Assembly: GCF_022430545.2 (NCBI RefSeq)
Contig: NZ_CP092488.2
Location: forward strand, 2,294,001 to 2,358,000
DNA length: 64,000 nt
Source: Mycobacterium paraterrae
GTDB taxonomy: Bacteria; Actinomycetota; Actinomycetes; Mycobacteriales; Mycobacteriaceae
Direction of reading: 5' to 3'
Shown here piece after piece: positions 50,384-58,922 of the stretch. Each line of letters opens with the position of its first letter. Position 1 is the stretch's first letter. The position numbers were made by a program, and so were the translations under genes. Below the pieces are notes generated by a model that ran no database searches, was not told the DNA's origin, and saw only the letters and a program-made list of their open reading frames with translations.

Positions 50384-51553
50384 ATGGCCGGACCGATGGA
50401 AGGCATCACTGTCGTGGAACTCGGCGTCTGGGTGGCCGGGCCCGCGACCGGCGGCATCCTCGCCGACTGGGGCGCCGACGTCGTCAAGATCGAACCGCCC
50501 ACCGGCGACCCGGCCCGGATGTTCGGCCGGATGCTCGGCCTCGACGTCGACGTCAGCCCGCCGTTCGAGATGGACAACCGGTCCAAGCGCAGCGTGGTCG
50601 TCGATCTCACGACCGACGACGGACGCCGCACCGCGCTCGAATTGACCTCCCGCGCAGACGTTTTCGTCACCAATGTGCGGCCCGGCGCGTTGCGGCGCCT
50701 GGGCCTGGACTACGAGTCGCTGGCCGCCGACCATCCACGGCTGGTGTACGGGCTGATCACCGGCTACGGCGAATCCGGCCCGGACGCCGACCGGGCCGCC
50801 TACGACGTCGCCGCGTTCTGGGCGCGCGGAGGGTTGGCGCACCTGCTCACCCGGCCCGGGCAGACGCCGCCGTTCCAGCGCGGCGGGATGGGCGATCACT
50901 CCGCCGGTATGACGCTGGCCGCCGCGGTCTGCGCGGCGCTGGTGTCGCGGGGCCGAACCGGAAACGGTCAGCTGGTCAGCACGTCGCTCTACCGCCAGGG
51001 CGCCTACACCGTCAGCTTCGACCTGAACACGTATCTGATGTCGGGCCAGCCGATCGCGATCGGTCAACGCGAGACGATGTTCAACCCGTGCATGAACAAC
51101 TACGCCACCGCGGACCGGCGGCGGTTCTGGATCGTCGGGCTCGAGGTCGACCGGCACTGGCCGCCGCTGTGCCGTGCCGTCGACAGAACCGACTGGCTGG
51201 ACGACCCGCGGTTCACCGATGCGCGATCCCGTGCCGTCAACGCCGTCGAGCTGATCGCCGAGTTGGACCAGATATTCGCCACCAAGACGCTCGACGAGTG
51301 GGCACAGATCTTCGCCGGTGAACCGGACTTCTTCTGGTCGCCCGTCAACACCATCGAGGACGTCATCGCCGACGAGCAGTTCCATGCCGCCGGTGGCATG
51401 GTCGACGTGCCCGATGGGCGAGCAGCCGTACCCATGGTCGCGACACCGGCCGACTTCCACGGCACGCCGTGGTCGCCGCGGTCCTGCGCGCCGAAACTCG
51501 GTCAGCACACCGACGAGGTCCTGGCCGAACTCGAGGCGCAACGAGGAGACTGA
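50384..51553 (+). CDS. class III CoA-transferase (CaiB/BaiF family)
   Basis: A 389-residue family III CoA-transferase. Signatures are VVELGVWVAGPATGGILADWGADVVKIEPP at the N-terminus, NRSKRSVVVDLTT, and YESLAADHPRLVYGLITGYGESGP, with the catalytic Asp expected in the ADRAAYDVAAFWARGG segment. It would move CoA onto the pathway's free acid, for example after ester hydrolysis. ATG 50384 has GAGAGGA upstream. No operator element was found in its own promoter (50281-50383), unlike its neighbours. Confidence 0.9.
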   Translation: MAGPMEGITVVELGVWVAGPATGGILADWGADVVKIEPPTGDPARMFGRMLGLDVDVSPPFEMDNRSKRSVVVDLTTDDGRRTALELTSRADVFVTNVRPGALRRLGLDYESLAADHPRLVYGLITGYGESGPDADRAAYDVAAFWARGGLAHLLTRPGQTPPFQRGGMGDHSAGMTLAAAVCAALVSRGRTGNGQLVSTSLYRQGAYTVSFDLNTYLMSGQPIAIGQRETMFNPCMNNYATADRRRFWIVGLEVDRHWPPLCRAVDRTDWLDDPRFTDARSRAVNAVELIAELDQIFATKTLDEWAQIFAGEPDFFWSPVNTIEDVIADEQFHAAGGMVDVPDGRAAVPMVATPADFHGTPWSPRSCAPKLGQHTDEVLAELEAQRGD

Positions 51554-51564
51554 CCGAGTCGGAC

Positions 51565-51590
51565 TTTACAGATTCACCTAAAAGTGTCAC
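51565..51590. promoter_or_regulatory. island operator element, copy 4
   Basis: TTTACA-N14-TGTCAC followed by GCTG, 41 bp before the first gene of the P450/Baeyer-Villiger operon. The best match to copy 2 at the 5' side (TTTACAGATT in both). Confidence 0.6.
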
Positions 51591-51631
51591 GCTGGGTCGG
51601 CCGGGTCATCGACGACGCGTGAAGGGATGCG

Positions 51632-52180
51632 ATGAACACCTCGGAGAATCGGCATCCGCACAGCCGCGACGGAGAGGTCGCGTATCGGCTCGACGTCGTC
51701 GGCTCCAGCGCCGCCGACGTGGTCACCTCGATCGGCGGCTGGCTCTACGATCGCGTGCGCGCCGGCTGGGACGTCCAGGTGCTGTTGGCGCAGCGATGTG
51801 ATCATCGGCCGCTGCACATCCTCGGCATGCGGGCCGTCGAACTCGAGCCGCACATGCTGTCGGCCCGCAGCGACTGCGCGGCGCGCGGCCTGGCGGTCAG
51901 CGCCGACATGTTCGCCCGCAACGTGGCGATTCGACGGGAAGTGTTCGTCGCACTCGACCGCTGGATGACCGAAGTGACGCTGTGGCAAGACGATTGGCCG
52001 CTCAACGTCGGGCACCGGACCACCACAGTGCGGCACACGCTCACCGGAGCGGCGCGTGCCTTCAAGCGTCATGCGCTGGAAGCGGCCGGCATCGCCGGTG
52101 TGGTCGGCCCTACCGAGACGCTTCGTAGCGACATGAAAGCTTCTCTACCAGTCGATTCGGAACTGATCCCGGTTGGCTGA
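51632..52180 (+). CDS. hypothetical protein, 182 aa, first gene of the P450 operon
   Basis: I do not recognise a domain. The N-terminal half alternates strands and helices (AYRLDVVGSSAADVVTSIGGWLYDRV, VQVLLAQRCDHRPLHILGMRAVEL); the second half is helical with REVFVALDRWMTEVTLWQDDWP. No signal peptide or membrane segment. It heads the operon right after operator copy 4, and its stop overlaps the start of the next gene, so it is probably needed for the same pathway, perhaps as a regulator or chaperone. This is guesswork from position. Confidence 0.7.
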   Translation: MNTSENRHPHSRDGEVAYRLDVVGSSAADVVTSIGGWLYDRVRAGWDVQVLLAQRCDHRPLHILGMRAVELEPHMLSARSDCAARGLAVSADMFARNVAIRREVFVALDRWMTEVTLWQDDWPLNVGHRTTTVRHTLTGAARAFKRHALEAAGIAGVVGPTETLRSDMKASLPVDSELIPVG

Positions 52181-52884
52181 TGCGTAAATACCACAGCCAC
52201 ACCCTGCTGTATCTGCACGAGACGATCGCGCTGGGATCGGGTTCGAGCGAGCAGGTCACCCAGGTCTTCACCGACACCTACCAGCCGATGATGCAGGAGT
52301 TGGGCGCGCGACTGTTCGCGCTGTGGGAGTGCACGCCCTACAACGGGCACTGGCCGCAGGTGACGGTCATCTGGGAGATCGATGCGTTCGCCGACTATGC
52401 GCGGATCGGCGCGGCCCAAGCACCCGGCGGTAGCCACCACGGCGCGGCGCAAGAGTGGGTGGCGTTCCTCTCCAGCATCGGCGCATCGGGCGAGGGTCGG
52501 ATCATGTACCCAGGCCCGAGCAACAAGACGCTCGCCCAGCTCAACGACGCGAATTTCGATGCAGGACTGGTGATTCAGGAGATCATGCAGACCAAGCCCG
52601 GCCGCCAGGACGACTACATCCGAGAATTGGAGCGGCTCTACGTGCCCTGGTCGGAGAGCACCGGCAAGCACTGGCTGGGATCGTTTACCACCACCTTCCG
52701 CTTCAACGAGGTGATCCACTACTGGGCGCTCGAAGGCGGCTGGGAATGCTTCGCCAACCACTACCCGTCCTGGAAGGACAGCCCGCCGGCCGAGATCGTC
52801 ACCTGGATGAGCGTGGCTCCGGCGCTGCGCGACGGCTGGGAAGACTCGATCCTGCAGGCGCTGCCACCTTCACCGCTGCAATGA
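52180..52884 (+). CDS. NIPSNAP/dimeric alpha-beta barrel-like protein
   Basis: A 234-residue protein that looks like two ferredoxin-like alpha-beta barrel units: RKYHSHTLLYLHETIALGSG to WPQVTVIWEIDAFADYARI, and VIQEIMQTKPGRQDDYIREL to EVIHYWALEGGWECFANHY. This pattern is found in NIPSNAP and antibiotic-biosynthesis-monooxygenase-like families. It may be a lyase, isomerase or binding protein acting on pathway intermediates. It overlaps both neighbours by 1-4 bp. The family call is tentative. Confidence 0.6.
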   Translation: MRKYHSHTLLYLHETIALGSGSSEQVTQVFTDTYQPMMQELGARLFALWECTPYNGHWPQVTVIWEIDAFADYARIGAAQAPGGSHHGAAQEWVAFLSSIGASGEGRIMYPGPSNKTLAQLNDANFDAGLVIQEIMQTKPGRQDDYIRELERLYVPWSESTGKHWLGSFTTTFRFNEVIHYWALEGGWECFANHYPSWKDSPPAEIVTWMSVAPALRDGWEDSILQALPPSPLQ

Positions 52885-54095
52885 CCGAATTTTCCTATGA
52901 CCCGTTCGACCCGGCGGTAATGGCCGACCCGCTGCCGTACTACCGGGTTCTGCGTGACGAGCACCCGGTGTACTACCTGCCGAAGTGGGACACGTTCGCA
53001 TTGTCACGGTTCGACGACATCTGGGATGTGCTGGCACTCAACGACGGAACATTCGTCGCGTCAGAGGGAACGTTGCCGCCCGCCACCGTGCTCGCCCGCC
53101 ACAACGACGGACCGGTCGCCGACCCGCCGTTGCACCCCTTGCCGTTTCACGCGGTGTTCGACGCGCCGATTTACGACGGTGTGCGCCAGTCGCACAGCAG
53201 ATCCTTCCGTCCGCGGGCGGCCGCACAACTTGAAGCCAGGATCCGCGAATTGGCCAACGAGCGGCTCGACGAGCTGCTGCCGCGCGGCACCTTCGACCTC
53301 ACCCAGGACTACGGTGGGGTGGTAGCGGCCGCAATGGTGTGCGAATTCCTCGGTATACCAGTTGAATTGGCGACCGAGGTGCTCGAAACCGTCAACGCGG
53401 GCAGCTTGCCGCAAGAGAGCAAAGGTGTTGATACGGCGCAGGCGAGGCCCGGCTACCTCGACTACCTGCTCCCGTCGGTGCGCCGCCGTCGGGCGAACCC
53501 CGATGATGGCGCGCTGCCGGTGGTGGACGGGTTGCTGGGCTACCGCCTGCCTGACGACAGCGCGCTCGATGACATCGAAGTCGCCACCCAGATGCTCTGT
53601 GTGTTCATCGGTGGCACCGAGACAGTACCGAAGATCGTGGCCCAAGGGCTGTGGGAATTACTGCGTCACCCAGACCAACTCGCCGCGGTCAAGGCCGACC
53701 CGCACGCCAACGTTCCCGTCGCGAGAGAGGAGATGATCCGGTACTGCGCGCCCGCGCAGTGGTTCGCCCGAACAGCCCGCAAGCCGTTCGCGATACGCGA
53801 CACCACCATCGAGCCGGGGCAGCGGATCATCACGCTGCTCGCCTCGGCGAACCGGGACGAACGTGAATACGAAGATCCCGACTCGTTCGTCTGGAATCGC
53901 CGCATCAAGCGGGCGCTGGCCTTCGGTCGCGGACAGCACTTCTGTCTGGGTTTCCACGTGGCCCGACTGGAAATCGCGGTGATGATCGAAGAATGGCTGC
54001 GTCGGGTGCCAGACTTCCGCATCATCGAAGAGTCGGCGCACCGACCACCGTCGAGCTTTCAATGGGGTTGGAGCCGGCTGCCGGTGGAGGTGTGA
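52881..54095 (+). CDS. cytochrome P450
   Basis: A 404-residue soluble bacterial P450. The I-helix motif is IGGTET (243-248), with Ile in place of the usual Ala; ExxR is EMIR (284-287); the heme loop is FGRGQHFCLG with C355. An internal PERF-like region reads EDPDSFVWNR. It probably hydroxylates the pathway substrate, giving the alcohol for the downstream dehydrogenases. No ferredoxin or reductase gene is adjacent, so electrons must come from partners encoded elsewhere. ATG 52881 overlaps the previous stop. Confidence 0.93.
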   Translation: MTEFSYDPFDPAVMADPLPYYRVLRDEHPVYYLPKWDTFALSRFDDIWDVLALNDGTFVASEGTLPPATVLARHNDGPVADPPLHPLPFHAVFDAPIYDGVRQSHSRSFRPRAAAQLEARIRELANERLDELLPRGTFDLTQDYGGVVAAAMVCEFLGIPVELATEVLETVNAGSLPQESKGVDTAQARPGYLDYLLPSVRRRRANPDDGALPVVDGLLGYRLPDDSALDDIEVATQMLCVFIGGTETVPKIVAQGLWELLRHPDQLAAVKADPHANVPVAREEMIRYCAPAQWFARTARKPFAIRDTTIEPGQRIITLLASANRDEREYEDPDSFVWNRRIKRALAFGRGQHFCLGFHVARLEIAVMIEEWLRRVPDFRIIEESAHRPPSSFQWGWSRLPVEV

Positions 54096-54096
54096 G

Positions 54097-55068
54097 ATGT
54101 GGTCGTACCGGATCGTCGCGCCCTATCAATTCGAGCGGACCTCGATTCCCGAGAAGACCGCCGACTGTCTCACCGACGGCCAAGTGCTACTGCAGTTCCT
54201 GGCGGCCGGCGTCTGCGGCAGTGACATGCCCGCCTTTCGCGGTGTCCGCGGCCTGCTGCCGGGTGACCACGGCCGCAGCGGCGCCGAAAAAGACGGCTTT
54301 CCCGTCCACGAGATCGCCGGTGAAGTGATCGCCAGCCGGCACCGCTCGCACCAGGCCGGCGACCGGGTCGTGGGTTGGGCATCCGGGTTCGACGGCCTGA
54401 TGGAGCGCGTCGTCACCGACGGCGACCAAGTGGTGTCCTACGACCCGACGCTGAGCCCCGGGCAGGCGATCGGGCTGCAACCGCTGGCCTGCGTGCTGTA
54501 CGCCATCGAGCAACTGCCCGACCTCGCCGGGAGCCACGTCGGCGTGATCGGGCAGGGCTCGATCGGGTTGCTGTTCTCGTGTGCGGCCAAAGCGGCTGGC
54601 GCAAAGTGGGTTACGGGCGTCGACCCTGTCGACCGAGCCGCCATCGCCACTCAGTTCGGCACCGACACCTACGTGCGGGCCACCAGCGACCGGTGGGTCA
54701 GCCACCTCCAACCCGCCGACCGGCCGGATGTCGTGATCGAGACTGTCGGTCACCAGGTGGCCACCCTCAACCATGCCATCGAGGCCACTGCGCCCGGCGG
54801 CACAGTGTTCTACTTCGGGGTCCCCGACGACGACAGCTACCCCATCAGCATGCGCACCATGCTGCGTCGCAACCTGACGCTGAAATCCGGTGTCGCGCTG
54901 GACCGGCCGCGAATGCTGGAACTGGCAAACAAGTTCGCCGCCGAGCATCCCGGCCTGCTGGCGAAATATCTCACCCACACCTTCGGGGTCGACGACGTTC
55001 AAGGTGCTTTCGAGTTGGCGAGCCGTCCCGTATCCGACCGCGGCAAGATCGCGATCGTGGCCTCATGA
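54097..55068 (+). CDS. zinc-dependent alcohol dehydrogenase (MDR family)
   Basis: A 323-residue medium-chain dehydrogenase. GVCGSDMPAF supplies the catalytic-zinc Cys and Asp, FPVHEIAGEV the His/Glu, and GVIGQGSIGLLFSCAAKAAGA the nucleotide fold. The usual four-cysteine structural zinc lobe is absent. The protein is shorter than typical (about 350). It should oxidise the alcohol made by the P450. One base separates it from the P450 stop; its own stop overlaps the aldolase ATG. Confidence 0.88.
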   Translation: MWSYRIVAPYQFERTSIPEKTADCLTDGQVLLQFLAAGVCGSDMPAFRGVRGLLPGDHGRSGAEKDGFPVHEIAGEVIASRHRSHQAGDRVVGWASGFDGLMERVVTDGDQVVSYDPTLSPGQAIGLQPLACVLYAIEQLPDLAGSHVGVIGQGSIGLLFSCAAKAAGAKWVTGVDPVDRAAIATQFGTDTYVRATSDRWVSHLQPADRPDVVIETVGHQVATLNHAIEATAPGGTVFYFGVPDDDSYPISMRTMLRRNLTLKSGVALDRPRMLELANKFAAEHPGLLAKYLTHTFGVDDVQGAFELASRPVSDRGKIAIVAS

Positions 55069-55814
55069 ACGCCTTCGCCAAGGCACTCGCGGCGGGCGGT
55101 CCCGTGTGGGGCGGCTGGATCACCGGGCCGACCGCAATCGGGCCGGAGGAATTCGCCCGCTCCGGTTACGACTACGTCGGCTTCGACGCCCAGCACGGCT
55201 ACCTCGACGATGCCGACATCGCGACCATGCTGCGCCGCCTCGAGCACATCCCGATCGCCACCGCGGTCCGACTGCCCAAAGCCGAGGCGGCGCCTATCGG
55301 GCGGGTGCTCGATGCCGGGGCCGACGCCATCATCGTCGCGATGATCGAGTCGGCTGATCAGGCCGCCGCGGCGGTAGCGGCCACGCGCTATCCGCCCACC
55401 GGCTCGCGCAGCTTCGGTCCGCTACGGGCCGCACTCGGGACCGACACCGCCGCGCTCGAAGCCCGGGTCAGCGTGTTCGCGATGGTCGAAACCACCGCAG
55501 CCCTGGCCGATGTCGAGGCGATCTGCGCTGTGCCGGGACTGACCGGCATCTACGTCGGACCCGCGGACCTCGCGATCTCGATGGGTGTCGAGGTGGCCAA
55601 GGCCACCGCTAACCCGGACGTGCTCGCGGCGATCAGCCGTATCCACGACGCGGCCTCCGCCGCCGGTCTGGTGCCCGCCGTCCACGCCGGCAACGGGAAG
55701 GTCGGCTACGCCATGGCGCAATTGGGATTTCAGATGATCACCCTGGCCGCGGAATCGCAGGCGCTGCGGCGCGGTGCCGCCGCGGATCTCGACGAAGCGA
55801 AGGGCGGGCAATGA
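55065..55814 (+). CDS. HpcH/HpaI-family aldolase
   Basis: A 249-residue TIM-barrel aldolase. WGGWITGPTAIGPEEFARSGYDYVGFDAQHGYLDD, VRLPKAEAAPIGRVLDAGADAIIVAMIES, RSFGPLRAAL and IYVGPADLAISMG follow the order of class II metal-dependent 2-oxo-3-hydroxy acid aldolases such as HpaI. Catalytic His is in DAQHGY, and metal ligands in MVET and GPAD are present. It would split a 4-hydroxy-2-oxoacid late in the pathway, giving pyruvate and an aldehyde. Start ATG 55065. Confidence 0.88.
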   Translation: MNAFAKALAAGGPVWGGWITGPTAIGPEEFARSGYDYVGFDAQHGYLDDADIATMLRRLEHIPIATAVRLPKAEAAPIGRVLDAGADAIIVAMIESADQAAAAVAATRYPPTGSRSFGPLRAALGTDTAALEARVSVFAMVETTAALADVEAICAVPGLTGIYVGPADLAISMGVEVAKATANPDVLAAISRIHDAASAAGLVPAVHAGNGKVGYAMAQLGFQMITLAAESQALRRGAAADLDEAKGGQ

Positions 55815-56521
55815 CCGGACGCGTTGCGCTGGTCACCGGAGCCGCGCGCGGGCAGGGCTGGGCCATCGCCCAACGGCTGCGCGCCGACGGCGTTTCGGTG
55901 GCCGCTTGCGACATCACTCCCGTCGACACATCGGGTGACGACGGGCTGATCGGCATTCCGCTCGACGTCACCTCGGAGTCGGCCTGGCGGGAAGCCGTCG
56001 CCGCGACCGTCGACCGCTTCGGGTCGCTGACCACCCTGATCAACAACGCCGGCATCCTGCACCGGGCCTCGATCGCCGAAGAGTCGGCCGAGGGCTTCGA
56101 AAAATCTTGGCGAGTCAACTGTTTGGGCGCATTCCTGGGCATCCAGGCGGCGCTCGAGCAGCTGCGTTCCGCCGAGCACGCCGCGATCGTCAACACCTGC
56201 AGCACCGGGGCGATTCGACCCTTTCCCAACCACATCGCCTACGGCTCGGCGAAGTGGGCGTTGCGCGGCCTGACCAAGGCCGCCGCGGGTGAGCTCGCCA
56301 CCGCAGGTATCCGCGTCAACGCCGTCTTCCCCGGGCCCATCGCGACGCCGATGCTCGACGACGACACCCAGGCGCGACTAGCCAGCTCGGCGGCCTTCGG
56401 CCGGATCGGTGAGCCGTCCGAGGTGGCAGATGCGGTCGCCTTCCTGGTATCGGACCAGGCATCGTTCATCACCGGTTCAGAGCTCGTCATCGACGGCGGC
56501 CAATGCCTCAAAATCTCATGA
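55811..56521 (+). CDS. short-chain dehydrogenase/reductase
   Basis: A 236-residue classical SDR with TGAARGQG, NNAGI, NTCSTGAIR (catalytic Ser) and YGSAKWALRG, and C-terminal SFITGSELVIDGG. It probably interconverts an alcohol and a ketone in the island's pathway, next to the Baeyer-Villiger-type monooxygenase that would act on the ketone. ATG 55811 and stop 56521 both overlap neighbours as ATGA. Confidence 0.92.
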   Translation: MTGRVALVTGAARGQGWAIAQRLRADGVSVAACDITPVDTSGDDGLIGIPLDVTSESAWREAVAATVDRFGSLTTLINNAGILHRASIAEESAEGFEKSWRVNCLGAFLGIQAALEQLRSAEHAAIVNTCSTGAIRPFPNHIAYGSAKWALRGLTKAAAGELATAGIRVNAVFPGPIATPMLDDDTQARLASSAAFGRIGEPSEVADAVAFLVSDQASFITGSELVIDGGQCLKIS

Positions 56522-57966
56522 GGGTCGGTATCATCGGCGCCGGGCCCGGCGGTATCGCGCTCGGAATCTTGTTGCGCAGAGCTGGTTTTCGTGACTTCAC
56601 TATCTTCGACCGCGAAGACGGGGTCGGCGGAACTTGGCGGATCAACACCTACCCCGGCCTGGCGTGCGACGTGAAGTCACACCTGTATTCATACTCCTTC
56701 GACCTGAACCCGCACTGGTCGCGCCTGTGGTCGGGCCAACAGGAGATCCTGCGTTACTTCGAACGTTGCGTGGCCGACCAGGGACTCCAGCCGCATCTGC
56801 GGCTCGGCACCGAAATCCGTTCCGCGAATTGGGATCAGCAGTCGCGCCAGTGGCGGCTCACCACGGCGACGGGGGAGCGGCAGGAGTTCGACGTGGTGGT
56901 CTCCGCGGTCGGGCTGTTCACTCAACCGGTGATGCCGAACCTCGTCGAGCAAGAGCCGTTCACCGGGACGGTGATGCACTCGTCGCGGTGGGATCACTCG
57001 GTCTCCTTGGCCGGCAAGCGGGTCGCCGTTCTCGGCACCGGCTCCACGGCCGCACAGGTGGTGCCCGAATTGGTGAAGGTCGCCGAGAGGGTCTATTCGG
57101 TGCAGCGCTCGCCCACGTGGATCCTGCCGAAGCCCGACCGACCCTACAGCGCTAAGGAGCATTGGGTTTTCGAGCATGTGCCGTTCGCGAAGAAGATCTA
57201 CCGCACCCGGTTGTGGCTGCGCAGCGAGGCCAACATCTCTGTGATCGAACACGGGAGCGAGAAGACCCACGACTTCACCGCGATCGCCCATCGACTACTG
57301 GAGACCTCGGTATCCGATGAGGAGTTACGACGTGCGCTCACGCCGACTCACCCGATGGGCTGCAAGCGGCTGGTGTTCTCGTCGGACTACCTCGCCGCGC
57401 TGACGCGGCCCAACGTCGAGGTGCTGAGCAGCCCTGCGCAATTCCTGCGGCGTCAATCACTGGTGCTTGAAGACGGTACCGAGCGTGACGTCGACGTGGT
57501 GGTCTGCGCTACCGGCTACGCGGCAGCCGACTACCTCGGCGAGATCGACGTCATCGGCGAGGACGGGGTCGCGTTGCGTGACGTGTGGCGTGACGGCGCG
57601 TACGCCTATCTGGGGATGGCCGTGCCCGGGTTCCCAAACTTCTTCATGCTGTACGGCCCCAACACCAATGTCGGTTCCAACAGCGTGATCTTCGTACTCG
57701 AGGCACAGGCCCGCTACATCGTGCGCGCGCTGCGTCACCTGCGACGCAAACGCATAAGCTATGTCGCGGTGCGGCCCGAGGCAATGGAACGCTTCGTGGC
57801 CAAGATCGACGAGTGGATGCAGGGCACCGTGTGGACGACCCAGTGCAGCAACTACTTCCGCGCCGCCAACGGCCGGGTGGTGACGCAGTGGCCGCGCAGC
57901 GCCCGTACATTCTGGGGAATGACCCGGAGATTCAAGAAGGCCGACTTCATCTTCGAGCCGGCGTGA
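56518..57966 (+). CDS. Baeyer-Villiger-type flavin monooxygenase
   Basis: A 482-residue FAD/NADPH monooxygenase. The first dinucleotide motif is GAGPGG (7-12), followed by GVGGTWRINTYPGLACDV; the Baeyer-Villiger fingerprint FxGxxxHxxxW(P/D) is present as FTGTVMHSSRWD (148-159); the second Rossmann motif is GTGSTA (173-178). The C-terminal MLYGPNTNVGSNSV segment is also typical. It should insert oxygen next to a ketone to give an ester or lactone, the substrate for the esterase encoded next and perhaps for the lactonase at 45601-46455. The start is ATG 56518, overlapping the SDR stop. Confidence 0.92.
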   Translation: MRVGIIGAGPGGIALGILLRRAGFRDFTIFDREDGVGGTWRINTYPGLACDVKSHLYSYSFDLNPHWSRLWSGQQEILRYFERCVADQGLQPHLRLGTEIRSANWDQQSRQWRLTTATGERQEFDVVVSAVGLFTQPVMPNLVEQEPFTGTVMHSSRWDHSVSLAGKRVAVLGTGSTAAQVVPELVKVAERVYSVQRSPTWILPKPDRPYSAKEHWVFEHVPFAKKIYRTRLWLRSEANISVIEHGSEKTHDFTAIAHRLLETSVSDEELRRALTPTHPMGCKRLVFSSDYLAALTRPNVEVLSSPAQFLRRQSLVLEDGTERDVDVVVCATGYAAADYLGEIDVIGEDGVALRDVWRDGAYAYLGMAVPGFPNFFMLYGPNTNVGSNSVIFVLEAQARYIVRALRHLRRKRISYVAVRPEAMERFVAKIDEWMQGTVWTTQCSNYFRAANGRVVTQWPRSARTFWGMTRRFKKADFIFEPA

Positions 57967-58856
57967 CGGAGCCGCGCCTCGAGCCGGCGCTTCGCGCGGT
58001 GGCGACCACCCGCACCGACTTGTCGAATCTCGGGCCGGTCCGTGCCGGGCTGGACGAACGCCGCCGCGCCGCGGTCGATGCCGTCGACGCGATCGGCGTA
58101 TCGATCATCGACGCCTCCGCATCCGGCGTCGACGTGCGGATCTATCGCGGTGCGCCGGCACCCGCACCAGCCGTGATCTATTGCCATGCAGGCGCATTCG
58201 TACTCGGAAATCTCGACACCGACCATCGGCAGTGCGTGGAGATGGCGCGGCGCGGACACTGCACGGTGGTCTCGGTGGATTACCGGCTGGCACCTGAGCA
58301 TCCGTACCCCGCCGCCCTCGACGATGCGATCACGGTGCTGGATTGGGTGTTCGCCAACGCCGACGAATTGGGTCTCGACACGTCGCGCGTCGCGGTGGCC
58401 GGCAGCAGCGCCGGTGGCGCGCTGGCCGCGGGCCTGGCGCAGCGGTTCGCCGACAAGTTGGTGTTTCAGATGTTGCATCAACCGGTGCTCGACGATCGGG
58501 ACACCGGGTCGAAGGTCGAGTTCACCGAGACGCCCGCGTTCGACGGGCCCGCAGCCGAGAAGATGTGGCGGTACTATCTCGGGTCCGTTGCGGCGTCGGC
58601 GGATTCGGTGCCAGCTCGATGTGACCGATTGAGCGGCCTGCCAAGCGCATTCATCACCTGCTCGGACATCGATCCGCTGCGCGACGAGGCGCTCGACTAC
58701 GCGTTGCGGTTGCTGCACGACCGGGTGTCCACCGAGTTGCACGTGTTCGCCGGCACCTGTCATGGCTTCGACTCGGTGCTGCCCGACTGGGAGGTGTCCG
58801 AGCACCTGTTCGCATTGCAGGGGCGCGCGCTGCGGCGGGCTTTCCACGGCGCATAG
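57963..58856 (+). CDS. HSL-family esterase with unusual oxyanion motif
   Basis: A 297-residue hormone-sensitive lipase-type alpha/beta hydrolase. The nucleophile elbow is GSSAG with S149, the acid lies in the SDIDPLRDEA region and the base in GTCHGFDS. The oxyanion motif normally HGGGF reads HAGAF (75-79). YRLAPEHPYPAALDD is diagnostic for the family. GTG 57963 overlaps the monooxygenase stop by 4 bp, so it probably hydrolyses that enzyme's ester or lactone product. Last gene of the operon before a hairpin. Confidence 0.88.
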   Translation: MTEPRLEPALRAVATTRTDLSNLGPVRAGLDERRRAAVDAVDAIGVSIIDASASGVDVRIYRGAPAPAPAVIYCHAGAFVLGNLDTDHRQCVEMARRGHCTVVSVDYRLAPEHPYPAALDDAITVLDWVFANADELGLDTSRVAVAGSSAGGALAAGLAQRFADKLVFQMLHQPVLDDRDTGSKVEFTETPAFDGPAAEKMWRYYLGSVAASADSVPARCDRLSGLPSAFITCSDIDPLRDEALDYALRLLHDRVSTELHVFAGTCHGFDSVLPDWEVSEHLFALQGRALRRAFHGA

Positions 58857-58877
58857 CGGAGTCAACTGCGAACGGGC

Positions 58878-58915
58878 GGCGGCGCCGCGGCCAACAGATG
58901 TGCCGCGACGCCGCC
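58878..58915. terminator. GC-rich hairpin between converging genes
   Basis: Two 13-bp arms pair at 12 positions (GGCGGCGCCGCGG against CCGCGACGCCGCC) around a 12-bp loop, in the 66-bp gap between the esterase and the haloperoxidase-like gene. No T-run. Confidence 0.55.
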
Positions 58916-58922
58916 GACCGGT

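Noticed and set aside
54375..55064. Upstream extension of the aldolase frame
   Set aside because: It lies inside the alcohol dehydrogenase gene; the Arg-rich sequence is a shadow and the aldolase starts at 55065.
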